Source: Cavia porcellus (Eukaryota; Chordata; Mammalia; Rodentia; Caviidae). From it: 64,000 nt of DNA. The notes under the pieces are model-generated. The model saw only the letters and a program-made list of their open reading frames with translations, was not told the DNA's origin and made no database searches. Below are positions 1 to 11,800 of the stretch, one piece after another (position 1 is the first letter of the stretch; every line of letters begins with the position of its first letter). The stretch is taken from assembly GCF_034190915.1 (NCBI RefSeq), contig NW_026947501.1, forward strand, positions 1,302,001 to 1,366,000, given 5' to 3'. The position numbers and the translations under genes were made by a program.

Positions 1-3000
1 TAGGGTTAGGGTTAGAGTTAGGTTTATGGTTAGGTTTAGAGTTAGGGTTAGTGTTTAGTTTTAGGTTTAAAAGTTAACTTTAGGGTTAAGGTCAGGTTTA
101 GTGTTAGGTTTAGAGGTTAGTGTTAGGTTTAGGGTTTCGGTTAGGGTTACGGTTATAGTTCAGGGTTAGTGTTAGTGTTTGGGTTAGGGTTAGGTTTGGG
201 GTTAGGATTATGTTTAGAAGTTAGCATTAGGTTTAGTGTTAGGGTTAGTATGAGGGTTATTGTTAGGGATAGGGTTAGGGTTAAGCTTAGAGGTTAGTGT
301 TCGGGTTAGGGTTAGGGTTTTGGTTGAAGCTTAGGTTTAGGGTTAGGGTTAAGTTTACAAGTTAGCTTTAGCGTTATGTTTAGGGTTAGGTTGAGGTTGA
401 GATTTAGGGTTATTTTTAGGGTGATGGTTAGAAGTTTGACTTGTGTTAGTGTTAGTGTTAGGGTTAGGGTTAGGGTTAGGGTTATTGTTAGAGGTTAGGT
501 TTAGGGTTAGGTTTAAGGTTAGGGTTAGGGTTAGGGTTAGGGTGAGGTTTAGGTTTAGGGTTAGGGTTTGGGATAGTTTTAGGTTTAGGGTTAGTTTTAT
601 GTTTAGGATTAGGTTTATGGTTAAGTTTAGGGTTAGGTTTAGTGTCTGGTGTTAATGATAGGGTTAGGGTTAGGGTTCAGATTAGGGTTTGTCATTAGTG
701 TTAGTGTTAGGGTTAGGTTGAAGTTAGGGTTAGGGTTAGGGTTAGAGTTAGAAGTTAAGTTTAGTGTTAGGGTTAGGGTTAAGGTTAGGTTTAGGTTTAG
801 AGCTTAGTGTTAGGTTTAGGGTAGGTTTAGGGTTAGTGATAGGGTTAGGTTTAGGTTTAGGGTTATGGTTTAGAATTAAGGTTAGGGTTTTATGTTAGGG
901 CTAAGTTTAGGGTTAGGGTTAGGAATAGGATTTGGCTTAACGTTAGGTTTACTGTTAGTTTTATTTTTAGGGTTAATATTTCGGTTTGGCGTTAGGAGTT
1001 AGGGTTAGTGTTAGAGTTACGGTTAGGGTTAGAGTGTTAGCATTAGGCGTAGGTTTAGGGTTAGAGGTTAGGGTTAGGGTTAGTGTTTAGTTTAGTGTTC
1101 TGGTTTGGAATACTGTTACGGTTAGAGGTTAGGCTATGCTTACGGTTAAGGTAATGGATTAGGGTTAGGGTTAGTGTTAGTGTTAGCGTTAATGTCAGGC
1201 TTTAGCGTTAGGTAGCAGGTTAGAGTTAGGGTTAAGGTTAGGTTTAGGGTTAGGGTTAAATTTGGGTTAGGTTAAGATTTAGGGTTAGGTGTATTGTTAG
1301 AGTTAGAAGTTAGTGTAACGGTTAGTGTTAGGGTTGGGGCTAGGGTTAGGTTTAGGTTTAGGGTTATGATTAGGGTTAGTGTTAGGGTTAGAGTTATGGT
1401 GAGGGTTAGGGTTAGTGTTAGCGTTAGGTTTAGGGCTAGGGTTACAGTTAGAGTTAGGCTTAGGATTATAGGATTAGAGTAAAGCTGAATGTTAGGGTTA
1501 ATGTTAGGGCTAGGGTTAGAGATTAGGATTAGGGTTAGTGTTACTCTTAGGGTTAGGGCTTAGTGTTAGGGTTAGGGTTACGATTAGAATTTGTCGATAG
1601 CATTACTGTTAGGGTTAGATTGAGGTTGAGGGTTATGGTTAAGGATATGGTTAAAAGTTAAGTTTAGTGTTAGGTTTAGTGTTCGGGTTACGCTTAGGGT
1701 TGGAAGTTAGTGTTAGGGTTAGTTTTATGTTTATGGTTAGAATTATCGTTAGGGTTATGGTTAGGTTTAGGGTTAGGGTTATAATTAATATTAGGGTTAG
1801 AGGTTAGTGTTAGGTTTTGGGTTCAGCATATGTTTAGGGTTAGGGTTAGAATTTGATTAAACAGGGTTAGTGTTAGGGTTAGGCTTAGAGTTATGGTTAG
1901 GATTTGGCTTAGGGTTAAGTTCAGTGTTAGGGTTAGTGTTAGGTTTAAGGTTAGGGTTTGGCGTTAGGGGTTAGTGTTAGGGTTATTGTTAGGGTTAAGG
2001 TTAGGGTGAGGGTTAGAGTGTTAGGGTTAGTGTTAGGGTTAGCATTATAGTTATTGTTCGGGTTCGGAGTAGTGTTGGGGTTAGAGGTTAGGCTTATGGT
2101 TAAGATTAGGGTTATGGATTAGGTTTAGTGTTAGGGTTAGTGTTAGTGATAATGTTAGGGTTAGGCTTTAGGGTTAGAGTTTGGGTTGGGGTTAGGGTTA
2201 GGGTTAGGGTTATGGTTAGGTTTAGGTTTAGGTTTAGGGTAAGGTTTGGGATACGTTTAGGGTTAGGATAAGTTTTAGGATTAGAGTTAGAGGTTAGTGT
2301 CAGGGTTAGGGTTAGCTTTAGGGTTAGGGTTAGGGTTAGAGGTTATAGTTAGGTTTAGGGTTATGTTTAGGGGTAGGGTTAGGGTTTGGCTTAGGATTAT
2401 AGTGTTAGTGTTAAGGTTAGGGTTAGGGTTAGGATTAGGGTTTGGGTTAGGTTTGGGTTTGGTTTATGTTTAGGGTTAGTTTTAGGGTTAGATTTAGAAG
2501 TTAGTGTAAGTGTTAGGGTTATTGTTAGGTTTAGGGTTAGGGTTAGGGTTAGAGGTTATGTTTAGTGTTATGGTTAGGGTTATGTTTAGGTTTAGGGTTA
2601 GTATTAGGCTTAGGATTACAGGGTTAGGGTTATTGTTAGGGTTAGGGTTAAGGTTATGGTTTAGGGTTAGGGTTACGGTTAAGGTTAGTGTTAGCATTAG
2701 AGGTTATGGTTAGGGTTAGGGTTAGGTTAATGATTAGGGTTAGGTTAGGCTTAGGCTTAGGATTATATGTTTAGGGTTAGGATTAGAGTTAGGGTTAGGG
2801 GTTAGGTTTAGTGTAGGTTTTAGTGTTAGGGCTAGGGCTTAGGGTTAGTGTTAGGGTTGGTGTTTGTTTTAGGGCTTAGTGTTAGGGTTAGGTTAAGGGG
2901 TTAGGGTTAGGGTTTTGGTTAGGGTTAGGGTAATTGTTAGGGGTTAGTGTTAGACTTACGGTTAGGGTTATGGTTAGGGTTAAATTTAGATATGGGTTTA

Positions 3001-3555
3001 GGGTTAGTGTTAGTGTTAGTGTAGTGGTAGGTTTAGGTTTATGGGTCGATGTTAGCGTTAGGTTTAGGGTTAAGTTTAGCATTAGGGTTAGGGTTAGGGT
3101 TAGTGTTAGATTCACTGCTAGAGTTTAGTGTTAGGGTTACGGTTAGGGTTAGAGTTTAGTGTTAAGGTTATTGTTGAATTTAGGTTTCGGATTAGAGTTA
3201 GGGTTATGGTTATGTTTAGGGTTGGGGTTAGTGTTATGGTTAGTGGTTAGGGTTAGGGTTAGGGTTAGAGATAGTGTTAGGTTTACGGTTAGTGTTTAGT
3301 GTTAGTGTTAGGGTTACGGTTAGTGTTAGGGTTAGAGTGTTAGGGTTACAGTTAGGCTTTAGCATTACTGTTAGGGTTAGGTTTAGTTTTAGGGTTAGGT
3401 TTAGGGTTAGGGTTAGGTTTAGGTTTAGGATTAAGATTGAGGTTAGTGTTAGGGTGAGAGTTCGAGTGTTAGGGTTAGGGCTACGGTTAGATTTAGCGTT
3501 AGGGTTAGGGTTAAGTTTAGAGTTAGTGTTTATGTTAGGGTTAGTGTTAGTGTTG

Positions 3556-3590
3556 GGTTAGGTTTAGGTTTAGGTTTAGGTTTAGGTTTA
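3556..3590 (+). repeat. TTTAGG variant patch
   Basis: About six consecutive TTTAGG hexamers, a single-substitution variant of the array unit. The unit is six bases, so this is not the seven-base plant telomere repeat. A run of one variant implies local expansion of one mutated unit rather than independent point mutations. Confidence 0.8.
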
Positions 3591-5084
3591 GGGTTAGGGA
3601 TAGGATAAGTGTTAGGATAAGGGTTAGAGCATAGGTTTAGAGTTAGGGTTAGGGTGATTGTTAGGGTTAAGGATAGGATTAGAATTAGGTATAGGGTAAG
3701 ATTTAGAATTAGGGTTAGAGGGTAGGCTTAGTGTTAGGTTTAATATTATTGTTAGGGTTAGGGTTAGGGTTGGAGTTAGAATTTAGTGTTAGTGTTAGGG
3801 TCAGTGTTAAGGTTAGTGTTGGGGTTACTGTTAAGATTAGAGTTAGGTTTATGGTTAACTTACGTTTAGGGTTAGGATTAGTGTTATGGTTAGTTGTTAT
3901 GTTTAGGATTAAGGTTAGGTTTAGGATTAAAAGTTAAATTTAGGGTTAAACTTAGGGTTAGGGTTAGGGTTAGAGGTTAGTGTTAGGGTTATAGTTAGGG
4001 TTTGGGTTACAGTTCTAATTCAGGGATAGTGTAAGCGTTAGGGTTAGGGTTAGGGTTGGGGTTGGGGTTATATTTAGAAGTCAGCATTAGATTTAGTGTT
4101 AGTGTTAGGGTTAGGGTTAGAGGGTATGGTTAGGGTTATATTTAGGGTTATGGTTAGGGTTAGGGTTAGGCTTAGGCTTAGTTTTATAGGGTTAGCGTTA
4201 GGCTTATGGTTAGGGTTTGGGTTAGAGTTTAGTGTTAGGGTTAGTTTTAGTGTTAGGGTTAGGGCTTAGGGTTACGGTTAGGGTTAGGGTTAGGTTTAGG
4301 GCTTAGCGTTAGGGCTAGGATTAGTGGTTAGGGTTAGGGCTATTGTTAAGGTTAGGGTAATAGGGGTTAGTGTTAGTGTTAGGGTTAGGTTTAGAGCTAG
4401 GGTTAGGGTTAGGGTTAGGATTAGAGTTAGATTTGGGTTTATGTTTGGTGTTAATGTTAGGGTAGGGTTAGGTTTAGGGTTATGGTTAGATGGTATCGTT
4501 AGGTTTAGTGTTTAGGTTAGGTTTAGTGTTAGAGTTATGATTAGGCTTAGAGTTTAGGGTTACGGTTAGGGTTAGGGTTAGGTTTAGGGTTAGAAGTTAA
4601 GTTTAGTGTTAGTGGTAGGTTATGGTTAAGTTTAGATTTAGGGTTAGAGGTTAGGGTTAGGATCAGTGTTAGGGTTAGGGATAGGGTTAGGGTTAGGTTT
4701 AGGGTTAGTGTTAGAATTAAGTTTAGCGTTAGATTTTAGGTTTAGTGATCGGGTTAGGGTTAGGATTTGCCTTAGTGTTAGGGTTAGTGTTAGGGTTATT
4801 TATAGGGTTAAGATTAGGGTTTGGCGTTAGAGGTTAAGATTAGGGTTAGTGGTAGGGTTAGGGTTAGGGTAAGTGTTACGTTTAGGGGATAGGAATATGG
4901 TTAGTGTTAGGGTTAGAGTTACGTTAGATTTAGGGATTAGGGTTAGGGTTAGAGTTAGGTTTCGGGTTAGGGTTAGGGTTCAGGTTAGGGTTAGGGTTAG
5001 GGTTAGGGATCAGGATCAGTTTAGGTTTAGGGTTAGGGTAAGACAAGGTTAGGGTTGGGGTTAGGGTTAGGGTTAGTTTTATCA

Positions 5085-5680
5085 TTAGGGTTAGGGTTAG
5101 ATGTTGGGGTTAGGGGTTTGGGTTAGTGTTAGTGTTAGGGTTTTGGTTATGTTTAGGCTTTTATGGTTAGTGTCAGTGTTTAGGGTTAGGGTTAGGTTTA
5201 GTCTTAGGGTAAGGGTTAGGGTTAGGGTTAGAGGTTTGTTTTAGGGTTACAGTTAGGTTTATGGTTAGGGATAAGGGTAGGGTTATACTTCGGTTTATGG
5301 TTAGGGTTAGGGTTAGGTTATGGTTAAGGGTTAGGTGTTAAGGATAGGGTTAGTGTTAGGGTTGGGGTTAAGTTTATGTATAGTTTTATCATTAGGGTTA
5401 GGGTTAGGGTTAGATATTTTGGTTAGTGGTTAGGGTTAGGGTTTAGTTTATGGTTAAGCTTTTATGGTTATTGTCAGTGTTTATGTTTAGGGTTATATTT
5501 AGGCTTAGGTTAAGGTTTTGGGTTAGGGTTAGAGATTAATTTTAGGGTTAGGGTTAGCTTAGTGTTAGGGTTATGTTTAGGGATAGGGATACGGTTAGAC
5601 TTCAGTTTACAGTTAGGGTTAGGGTTATGTTTTGGGTTAGGGGTTAGTTGTTAGGGATAGGGTTAGTGTTAGGCTTCGAG
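5085..5680 (+). repeat. Tandem duplication of about 300 bp
   Basis: Two copies share several rare landmarks in the same order. ATCATTAGGG occurs at about 5,091 and 5,388, and a CTTTTATGGTTA motif followed by GTCAGTGTTTA occurs at about 5,159 and 5,460. The offset is about 297-301 bp. The copies have since diverged by substitutions. Confidence 0.65.
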
Positions 5681-8600
5681 TTATGGTTAGGTTTAGGTTT
5701 ATGTTTAGAGTTAGGGTTACGGTTAGGGTTAGCGTTAGGTTTAGGCTTAGGATTAGGGTTAGGGTTAGGTTTAGGGTTAGGGTTAAGTTTAGGGTTAAGG
5801 TTAGTTTTAGGGTGAGGGTTAGGTTTAGGATTAGGGTTAGGGTTAGTGTAAGGTTTTAGCTTCAGGTTTAGGGTTAAGCTTAAGGTTAGGGTTACAGGGT
5901 AGCATTAGTGTTAGTGCTAGGTTTAGGGTTAGGGGTTAGGGTTATGGTTACAGTTAGGGTTAGGGTTAGGTTAAGAGTTAGTTTTAGTGTTAGTGTTAGG
6001 TTTAGGGATAGGGTAAGGTTTAGGTTTAGGGTTACAGGTTAGGTTTACGGTTACCATTACTATTTAGGTTTAGTGGTTACGTGCTATGGTTAGTGCTAGG
6101 GTCAGGGTTAAGGTTATGGTTAGAGTTATTGTTATGGTTATGGTTAATGTTACGGTGAGCGTTACATTTAGGGTTAGGGTTAGGGTTAGTGTTAGGTTTA
6201 GGGTAAGAATAGGTCTAGGGTTAGGGTAATTGTTAGGGTTAGCCTTAGAATTTTTTGTTAGGGTTACGGTTAAGAATTAGGGTTAGGGTTAGGGTTAGCG
6301 TTAGGTTTAGGTTTTGAGTTCGGATTAGGGTTAGGGTTATTGTTTCGGGTTAGGGTTAGGGTTAGGGATTAGGGATAGGCTTAGTATTAGTGTTAAGGTT
6401 AGGTTTATGGTTAGGATTAGGAATTATGGTTTGGGTTAAGTTTAGGATTATGGTTAGGTGTAGGTTTAGTTTTAGGGTTAGTGCTACAGATATGGTTAGA
6501 GACAGTATTAGGTTTAGGGTTAGGGTTAGGTTTAGGTATTAGTGTTAGAGTTAGGCTTAGGGTTAGGGCTCAGCATTATGGTTAGGCTTAGGGATAGGGT
6601 TAGGCTTAGCATTAAGGTTAGGGTTAGGTTTAGGGTTACGGTTAGGGTTAGGGTTAGATGTTAGGGTTATATTTAGGGATACTGTTAGGTTTAGGTTTAA
6701 TGTTATGGTTAGTGTTTGCTTTAGGGTTTAAGCTTAGTGTTACTTTTAGTGTTAGGGTTAGGGTTAGGTTTAGGTTTAGGGTTAGGGTTAGTTTTAGGTT
6801 TAGAGGTTGGCCTTAGGGCTAGGGTTAGATTTAGGTTTCGGGTTAGGGTTAGGGTTATTCTTATGGTTAGGGTTAGGGTTAGGTTTAGCGTTAGGTTTAG
6901 TGATTAGGGTTAGGGTTGGGTTTAGGGTTATGGTTCGGTTTAGGGTTAGGGTTAGACAAGGTTTGGGTTGGCATTAAGGTTAGGGTTAGGGTTATGGACA
7001 GTTTAACGGTTAGGGTTACTGTTTGGGTTGAGGGTTTAGGATTATGGTTTGATTTAGGTTTAGGGTTAGGGCTTATGTGTTAGTGATAGGGTTAGGGTTA
7101 GACTTCCGATTATGGTTAGGGTTAAGGTTACGCTTAGGTTTAGTGTTAGTGTTAGGGTTACCATTAGGTTTAGGATTAGTTTTAGAGTTAATGTTAGGTT
7201 TAGGGTTAGCTTAGGGAGTAAGTGTTAGGGATAGGTTTAGGGTTAGGGTAAGGTTTAGAGGTTAGTTTTAGGTTTAGTGTTATGTTTAGAGTTAGGGCTT
7301 AGGGTTAGGTTTTGGGTTAGGGTTAGAGTTAGGGTTAGGGTTAGGGTTAGGTTTAGTGATAGTGTAAGTTTAAGGATCAGGTTTAGAGGTTAGGGTTAGG
7401 TTTAGCGTTAGATTTAGGGTTAGGGGTTAGGGTTAGGATTAGGGATTAGTGTTAGAGTTAGGGTTATGGTTAGTGTTCAGGTTTAGGGTTAGGCTTAGCA
7501 TTAGGGTTAGGGTTAGATTTAGGTTTATGGTTAGGGTTAGGTGTTACATGTTACTGATAGGGATAGTGTTAGGGTTAGGGTTAATGTTAGGTTTAGTGTT
7601 AGTTTTAGTGTTGGAGTTAGGGTTATTGTTAGTGTTAAGGTTAGGGTTTAGGGTTAGTTTTAATGTTAGCCTTAGGGTTATGGTTAGGATTAGGTTTAGG
7701 TTTAGAATTAGGGTTCATTTTAGATTTAGAGGTTAGGGTTAAGGATAGGTTTAGCTTTAGGTTTAGGGTTAAGTTTAGTGTTAGGGTTAGGGATAAGGGC
7801 TAGGGTTAGGTTTAGTGTTAGGTTTTGGGTTAGAGTTACAGTTTGGTTTTAGGGGTTAGGGTTATGGCTAGGGTTAGTTTTAGGGTTAGGGTTTAGTTGT
7901 TAGGGATAGGGATAGGGTTTGACTTCGGCTTAGGGTTATGATTAGGGTTAGGATTAGGTTTAATGTTAGGGTTCCGGTTACCGTTATGTTAAAGATTAGG
8001 GTTAGGGTTAGTGTTAGGTTTCGGGCTAGGTTTTGAGATTAGTTGTTAGGGATAGGGTTAGGTTTAGGGTAAGGTTAGGGTTAAGGTTAGGGTTAAGGTT
8101 AGGCTTAGGTTTAGGCTTAGGTTTATGGTTAATGTTACGGTTAGGGTTTAGTGTTAGGGTTAGCGTTAGGGTAAGGTTTAGGTTTACAGCTAAGGTTGGT
8201 TTAGGGTTAGAAGTTAGGTTCAGTTTTAGGCTTAGTTTTAGTGTTTTGGTTAGTGTTATGGTTAGAGTTCCGGGTTAGGCTTAGGGCTGGGTTAGGGTTA
8301 GGTTTAGGATTAGGCTTAGGGTTAGGTTTAGGGTTAGGGTTAGGGTTAGGGACAGGGTTAGGTTTAGGGTTATGGTTAGTGTTATGGTTAGGTTTAGGGT
8401 TAGTTATAGGTTTAGGATTATAGTTAGGGTCAGGTTTAGGGTTAGGGGTTAGGCTTTGGGTTAGTGTTAGTTTTAGGGATAGGGTTATGTTTAGGGGTAG
8501 ATTTAGAGGGTTAGGGCTAGTGTTAGGGTAAGTGGTAGGATTAGGGTTACAGATTAGGGTTAAGGTTAGGGATATTGTTAGGGTTAGGGTTAGGTGTTAG

Positions 8601-8879
8601 TGTTACGGTTAGGATTAATGTTAGGTTTACAGTTATGTTTAGGGTTAGGGTTAGGAATAGGGTAAGATTTAGGATTAGTGTTAGAGGTTAAGTTTAAGGT
8701 TAGTGATATTGTTAGCGTTAGCGTTAGGGTTTGTGTTAGGGTATTGGTTAGTTGTAGACGGTTAGAGTTATGGTTAGTATTAGGTTTAGGGTTAGTTTAA
8801 GGTTGGGGTTAGTGTTAGGTTTAGTGTTAGGATTAGTTTTAGGGTTAGGGTTAGGTATAGGTTTAGTTTGAGCGTTAGT

Positions 8880-11800
8880 GTTAGGGTATGGGTTAGTTTT
8901 AGAGGGTTAAGTTTATCGTTATGATTAGGTTTAGGGTTAGAGTTAAGGTTGGAGTTAGGGTTATGTTTAGTTTTAGGATTAGTGTTAGGGTTAGGGCTAG
9001 GTTCAGATTTAAGTTTAGGGTTAGGGTAAGGTTAACATTAGACATTAGGTTTAGGTTCAAGGTTAGTGTTAATGTTAGGGTTAGTGTTAGGTTTAGAGGT
9101 TAGGATTAGGGTTAGGGTCAGGGGTAGGGCTCTAGTTAGTGTTTATATTTAGGATTAGGGTTAGGTTTAGGTTTACGGTTAGGGTTAGGGTTAGGATTCT
9201 GTTTAGAGGGTAGTTTTAGGTTTAGGGTGACAGTTAGGGTTAGGATTAGGGGTTTAGGTTAGAGTTATGTTTAAGGTTGGGGTTTGGGTTAGGATTAGAA
9301 GTTAGCGTTAGGGTTAGAGTTAGGTTTAGGGTTAGCAGTAGGTTTAATGTTAGTGTTAAGGTTAGGTTTAGAGTTAGGGTTAGTGTTAGAAGTATGGGTT
9401 AGGGTTTGGGTTAGGTTTGGGTGAGGTTTAGGGTTAGGTATAGGGTTAATGTTAGAGGTATGCGTTAACGTTAGGGTAGGGTTAGGGTGAGAGAAAGGAT
9501 TAGGGTTAAAGTTAGTGGTACAAATTTGGGTTAGTGCTAGGGTTAGGGTTAAGGTTAGGGTCAGGTTTAGTGTGAAGTTTACCATTAGGTTAGGGTGAGG
9601 GTTAGGGTTACGGTTATGTTTAGAAATAGGTTTAAGGTTAGTGTTAGGGTTAGGGTTAGGGTTAGGGTTAGGGTTTCGGGTTAGTGTTAGACAAGGTTAG
9701 GGTTAGGGTAGGGTTCGGGATGGGGTTAGGATTAGGGTTAGGTTTAAGGTTAGGGTTAGGGTTAGGTTTATGGTTAGTGTTAGTGTTATGGTTAGGGTTA
9801 CGGTAGGGTTAGGGTTATGGTTGGTTTAGTGTTAGGGTTAGGGTTTAGGGTTAGTGTTAGGGTTCTTGTATAGTGTTAGGGTTAGGGCTAGGGTTAGATT
9901 TAGGTTTAGTATTAGGTTTACGATGAGGGTTAAGGTTAGGGTTAGGTTTAGCGTTGGGGTTTGGGGTTAGTGTTAGTTTTGGGGTTAGGGTGAGGAGTTA
10001 GGTGTTAGTGATAGTGTTAAGGGTTGGGTTAGGGTTAGGGTTGTTGATAGGTTTATGTTTAGGGTTAGGGTTTGATTTAGTGTATGTGTTAGTGCTAGGG
10101 TTAGGGTTTAGCTTTAGGGATTGTTAGGGTTAGGGTTTTGGTTATGTTCAGGGTTAGGTTGATGTTTAATATTAGGGTTAGTGTTAGGGTTAGAGGTTAG
10201 AGTTAGGGTTCTCTTTAGGGCTACAGTTAGGGTTAGGGTTATGGTTAGGTTTAGGATTAGAGGATTAGGGTTAGTGTTAGGGTTAGAGGTTAGTTTAGGG
10301 TTAGGGGTTAGATGTCAGAGATAGGGTCAGGTTTAATGTTAGGTTTAGGCATAGTTTTAGGGTATGGGTTAGTTTTAGGTTTAGGTTTAGGGTTAGGACT
10401 AGGGTCAGGGTTAGGGTGAGGGTTATGTTTAGTTTTAGGGAAAGGGTTAGGGTTAGTGGTTAGGGATACAGTTAGCATTAGGTTTAGGTTTAGGGTTATT
10501 GGTTAGGGTTAGGGTAATGGCTATGGTTAGGGTTACGGCTAGTGTTAGGGTTACGGGTAAGGTATGCTGAGTGGTACAGTTCGGGTTAGTGTTAGCGTTA
10601 GGTTTAGGGTTAGGGTAGGATTAGGGTTAGGGTTAGGGTTAGGGTTATGTTTAGGGTTAGGGTTACGATTATGGTTAGGTATTAGTGTTAGGGTAAGGGT
10701 TAGGGTTAGAGTTAGTTTTAGGCTTAGCTATGGGTTATGGTTAGGTTTAGGGTTAGGTTTAGGGATTAAGGTTAGGGTTAGTATTAGCATTAGGGTTTGG
10801 GTTAGAGGAATAGGGTTAGGTTTAGGGTTAAGTTTAAGGTTAGGGTTAGAGATTAGGGTTAGTGTTAGGGTTAGGGGTATGATTATGGTTAGTTCTAGGT
10901 CTAGGTTTAGGGTTAGGGTTAGGGTTAGCGTTAGATAGGGTTAGGTTTACGTTTAGGGTTAGTGTTAGTGTTGTGGTTAGGTTTATGGTTAGGGTTAGGT
11001 TTAGGGTTAGACATGTTTAGGGTGAGGGTTAAAGGTATGGTTTGGCTTGGGGTTAGCATTAGGGTTAGTGTTAGGGTTAGGATTAGTGTTATATTTTAGG
11101 TTAGGGTTAGGCTTAGGGTTAGTATTTACTGTTAAGTTTAGCATTAGTGTTAGGTTTAGCTTTAGGGTTAGAGGTTAGGTTTAGTTTTAGGGTTAGGTTA
11201 GGGTTAGGGTTAGGGTTAGGGTTATGGTTATGGTTAAAGTTTATTGTTAGGGTTAGATTTAGGGTTAGGATCAGGGTTAGGGTTATGGTTATGGTTAGGG
11301 TTAGTTATAGGTTTAGGGTTAAGGTTAGGGTTAGGTTTAGGGATAGGGTTAGGATTAGGGGATGGGTTAGAAGGTTATGGTTACGGTTAGGGTAAGGGTA
11401 AGTATTAGTGTTAGGGGTTAGTGCTAGGGATATTTTTAGGGTTACGTTTAGTGTTAGGGCAAGGTGTTAGTGTTATGGTAAGGATTAGGGCTAGGATTAT
11501 GATTATGGTTGGTGTTAGGGTTAGGAATAGTGTAAGGGTTAGGTTTAGGTTTAGAGGTTAGGGTTAGGGTTAGGGATAATTTTAGGGTTAGGGTTAGTGT
11601 TAGGGTATCGGTTAGTTTTAGAATGTTAAGGTTAGGGTTAGGATTAGGTTTAAGGTTAGTATTAAGTTCGGTGTTAGTGTTAGGTTTAGTGTTAGGATTA
11701 GGGTTAGGGTTAGGGTTAGAGCTATGTTTAGGTTTAGGGTTAGGTTAATGTAATGGTTAGCGTTATGTTTAGGTTCAGGGTTAGTGTTATTGTTACGGTT

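Larger units (their letters stand above)
1..8880 (+). repeat. Array section 1: loosely organised degenerate hexamers
   Basis: This is the least obviously structured section. Canonical and variant hexamers are mixed with frequent register slips, and I could not follow a long block repeat by eye. Local features are a TTTAGG-rich patch near 3,556-3,590, a duplication of about 300 bp near 5,085-5,680, and recurrences of the non-canonical landmark described separately (for example near 5,280, 5,580 and 7,920). No gene is supported. Confidence 0.85.

Noticed and set aside
3556..3590. Plant-type telomere repeat
   Set aside because: The unit is six-base TTTAGG, a one-base variant of the surrounding hexamers, not seven-base TTTAGGG.
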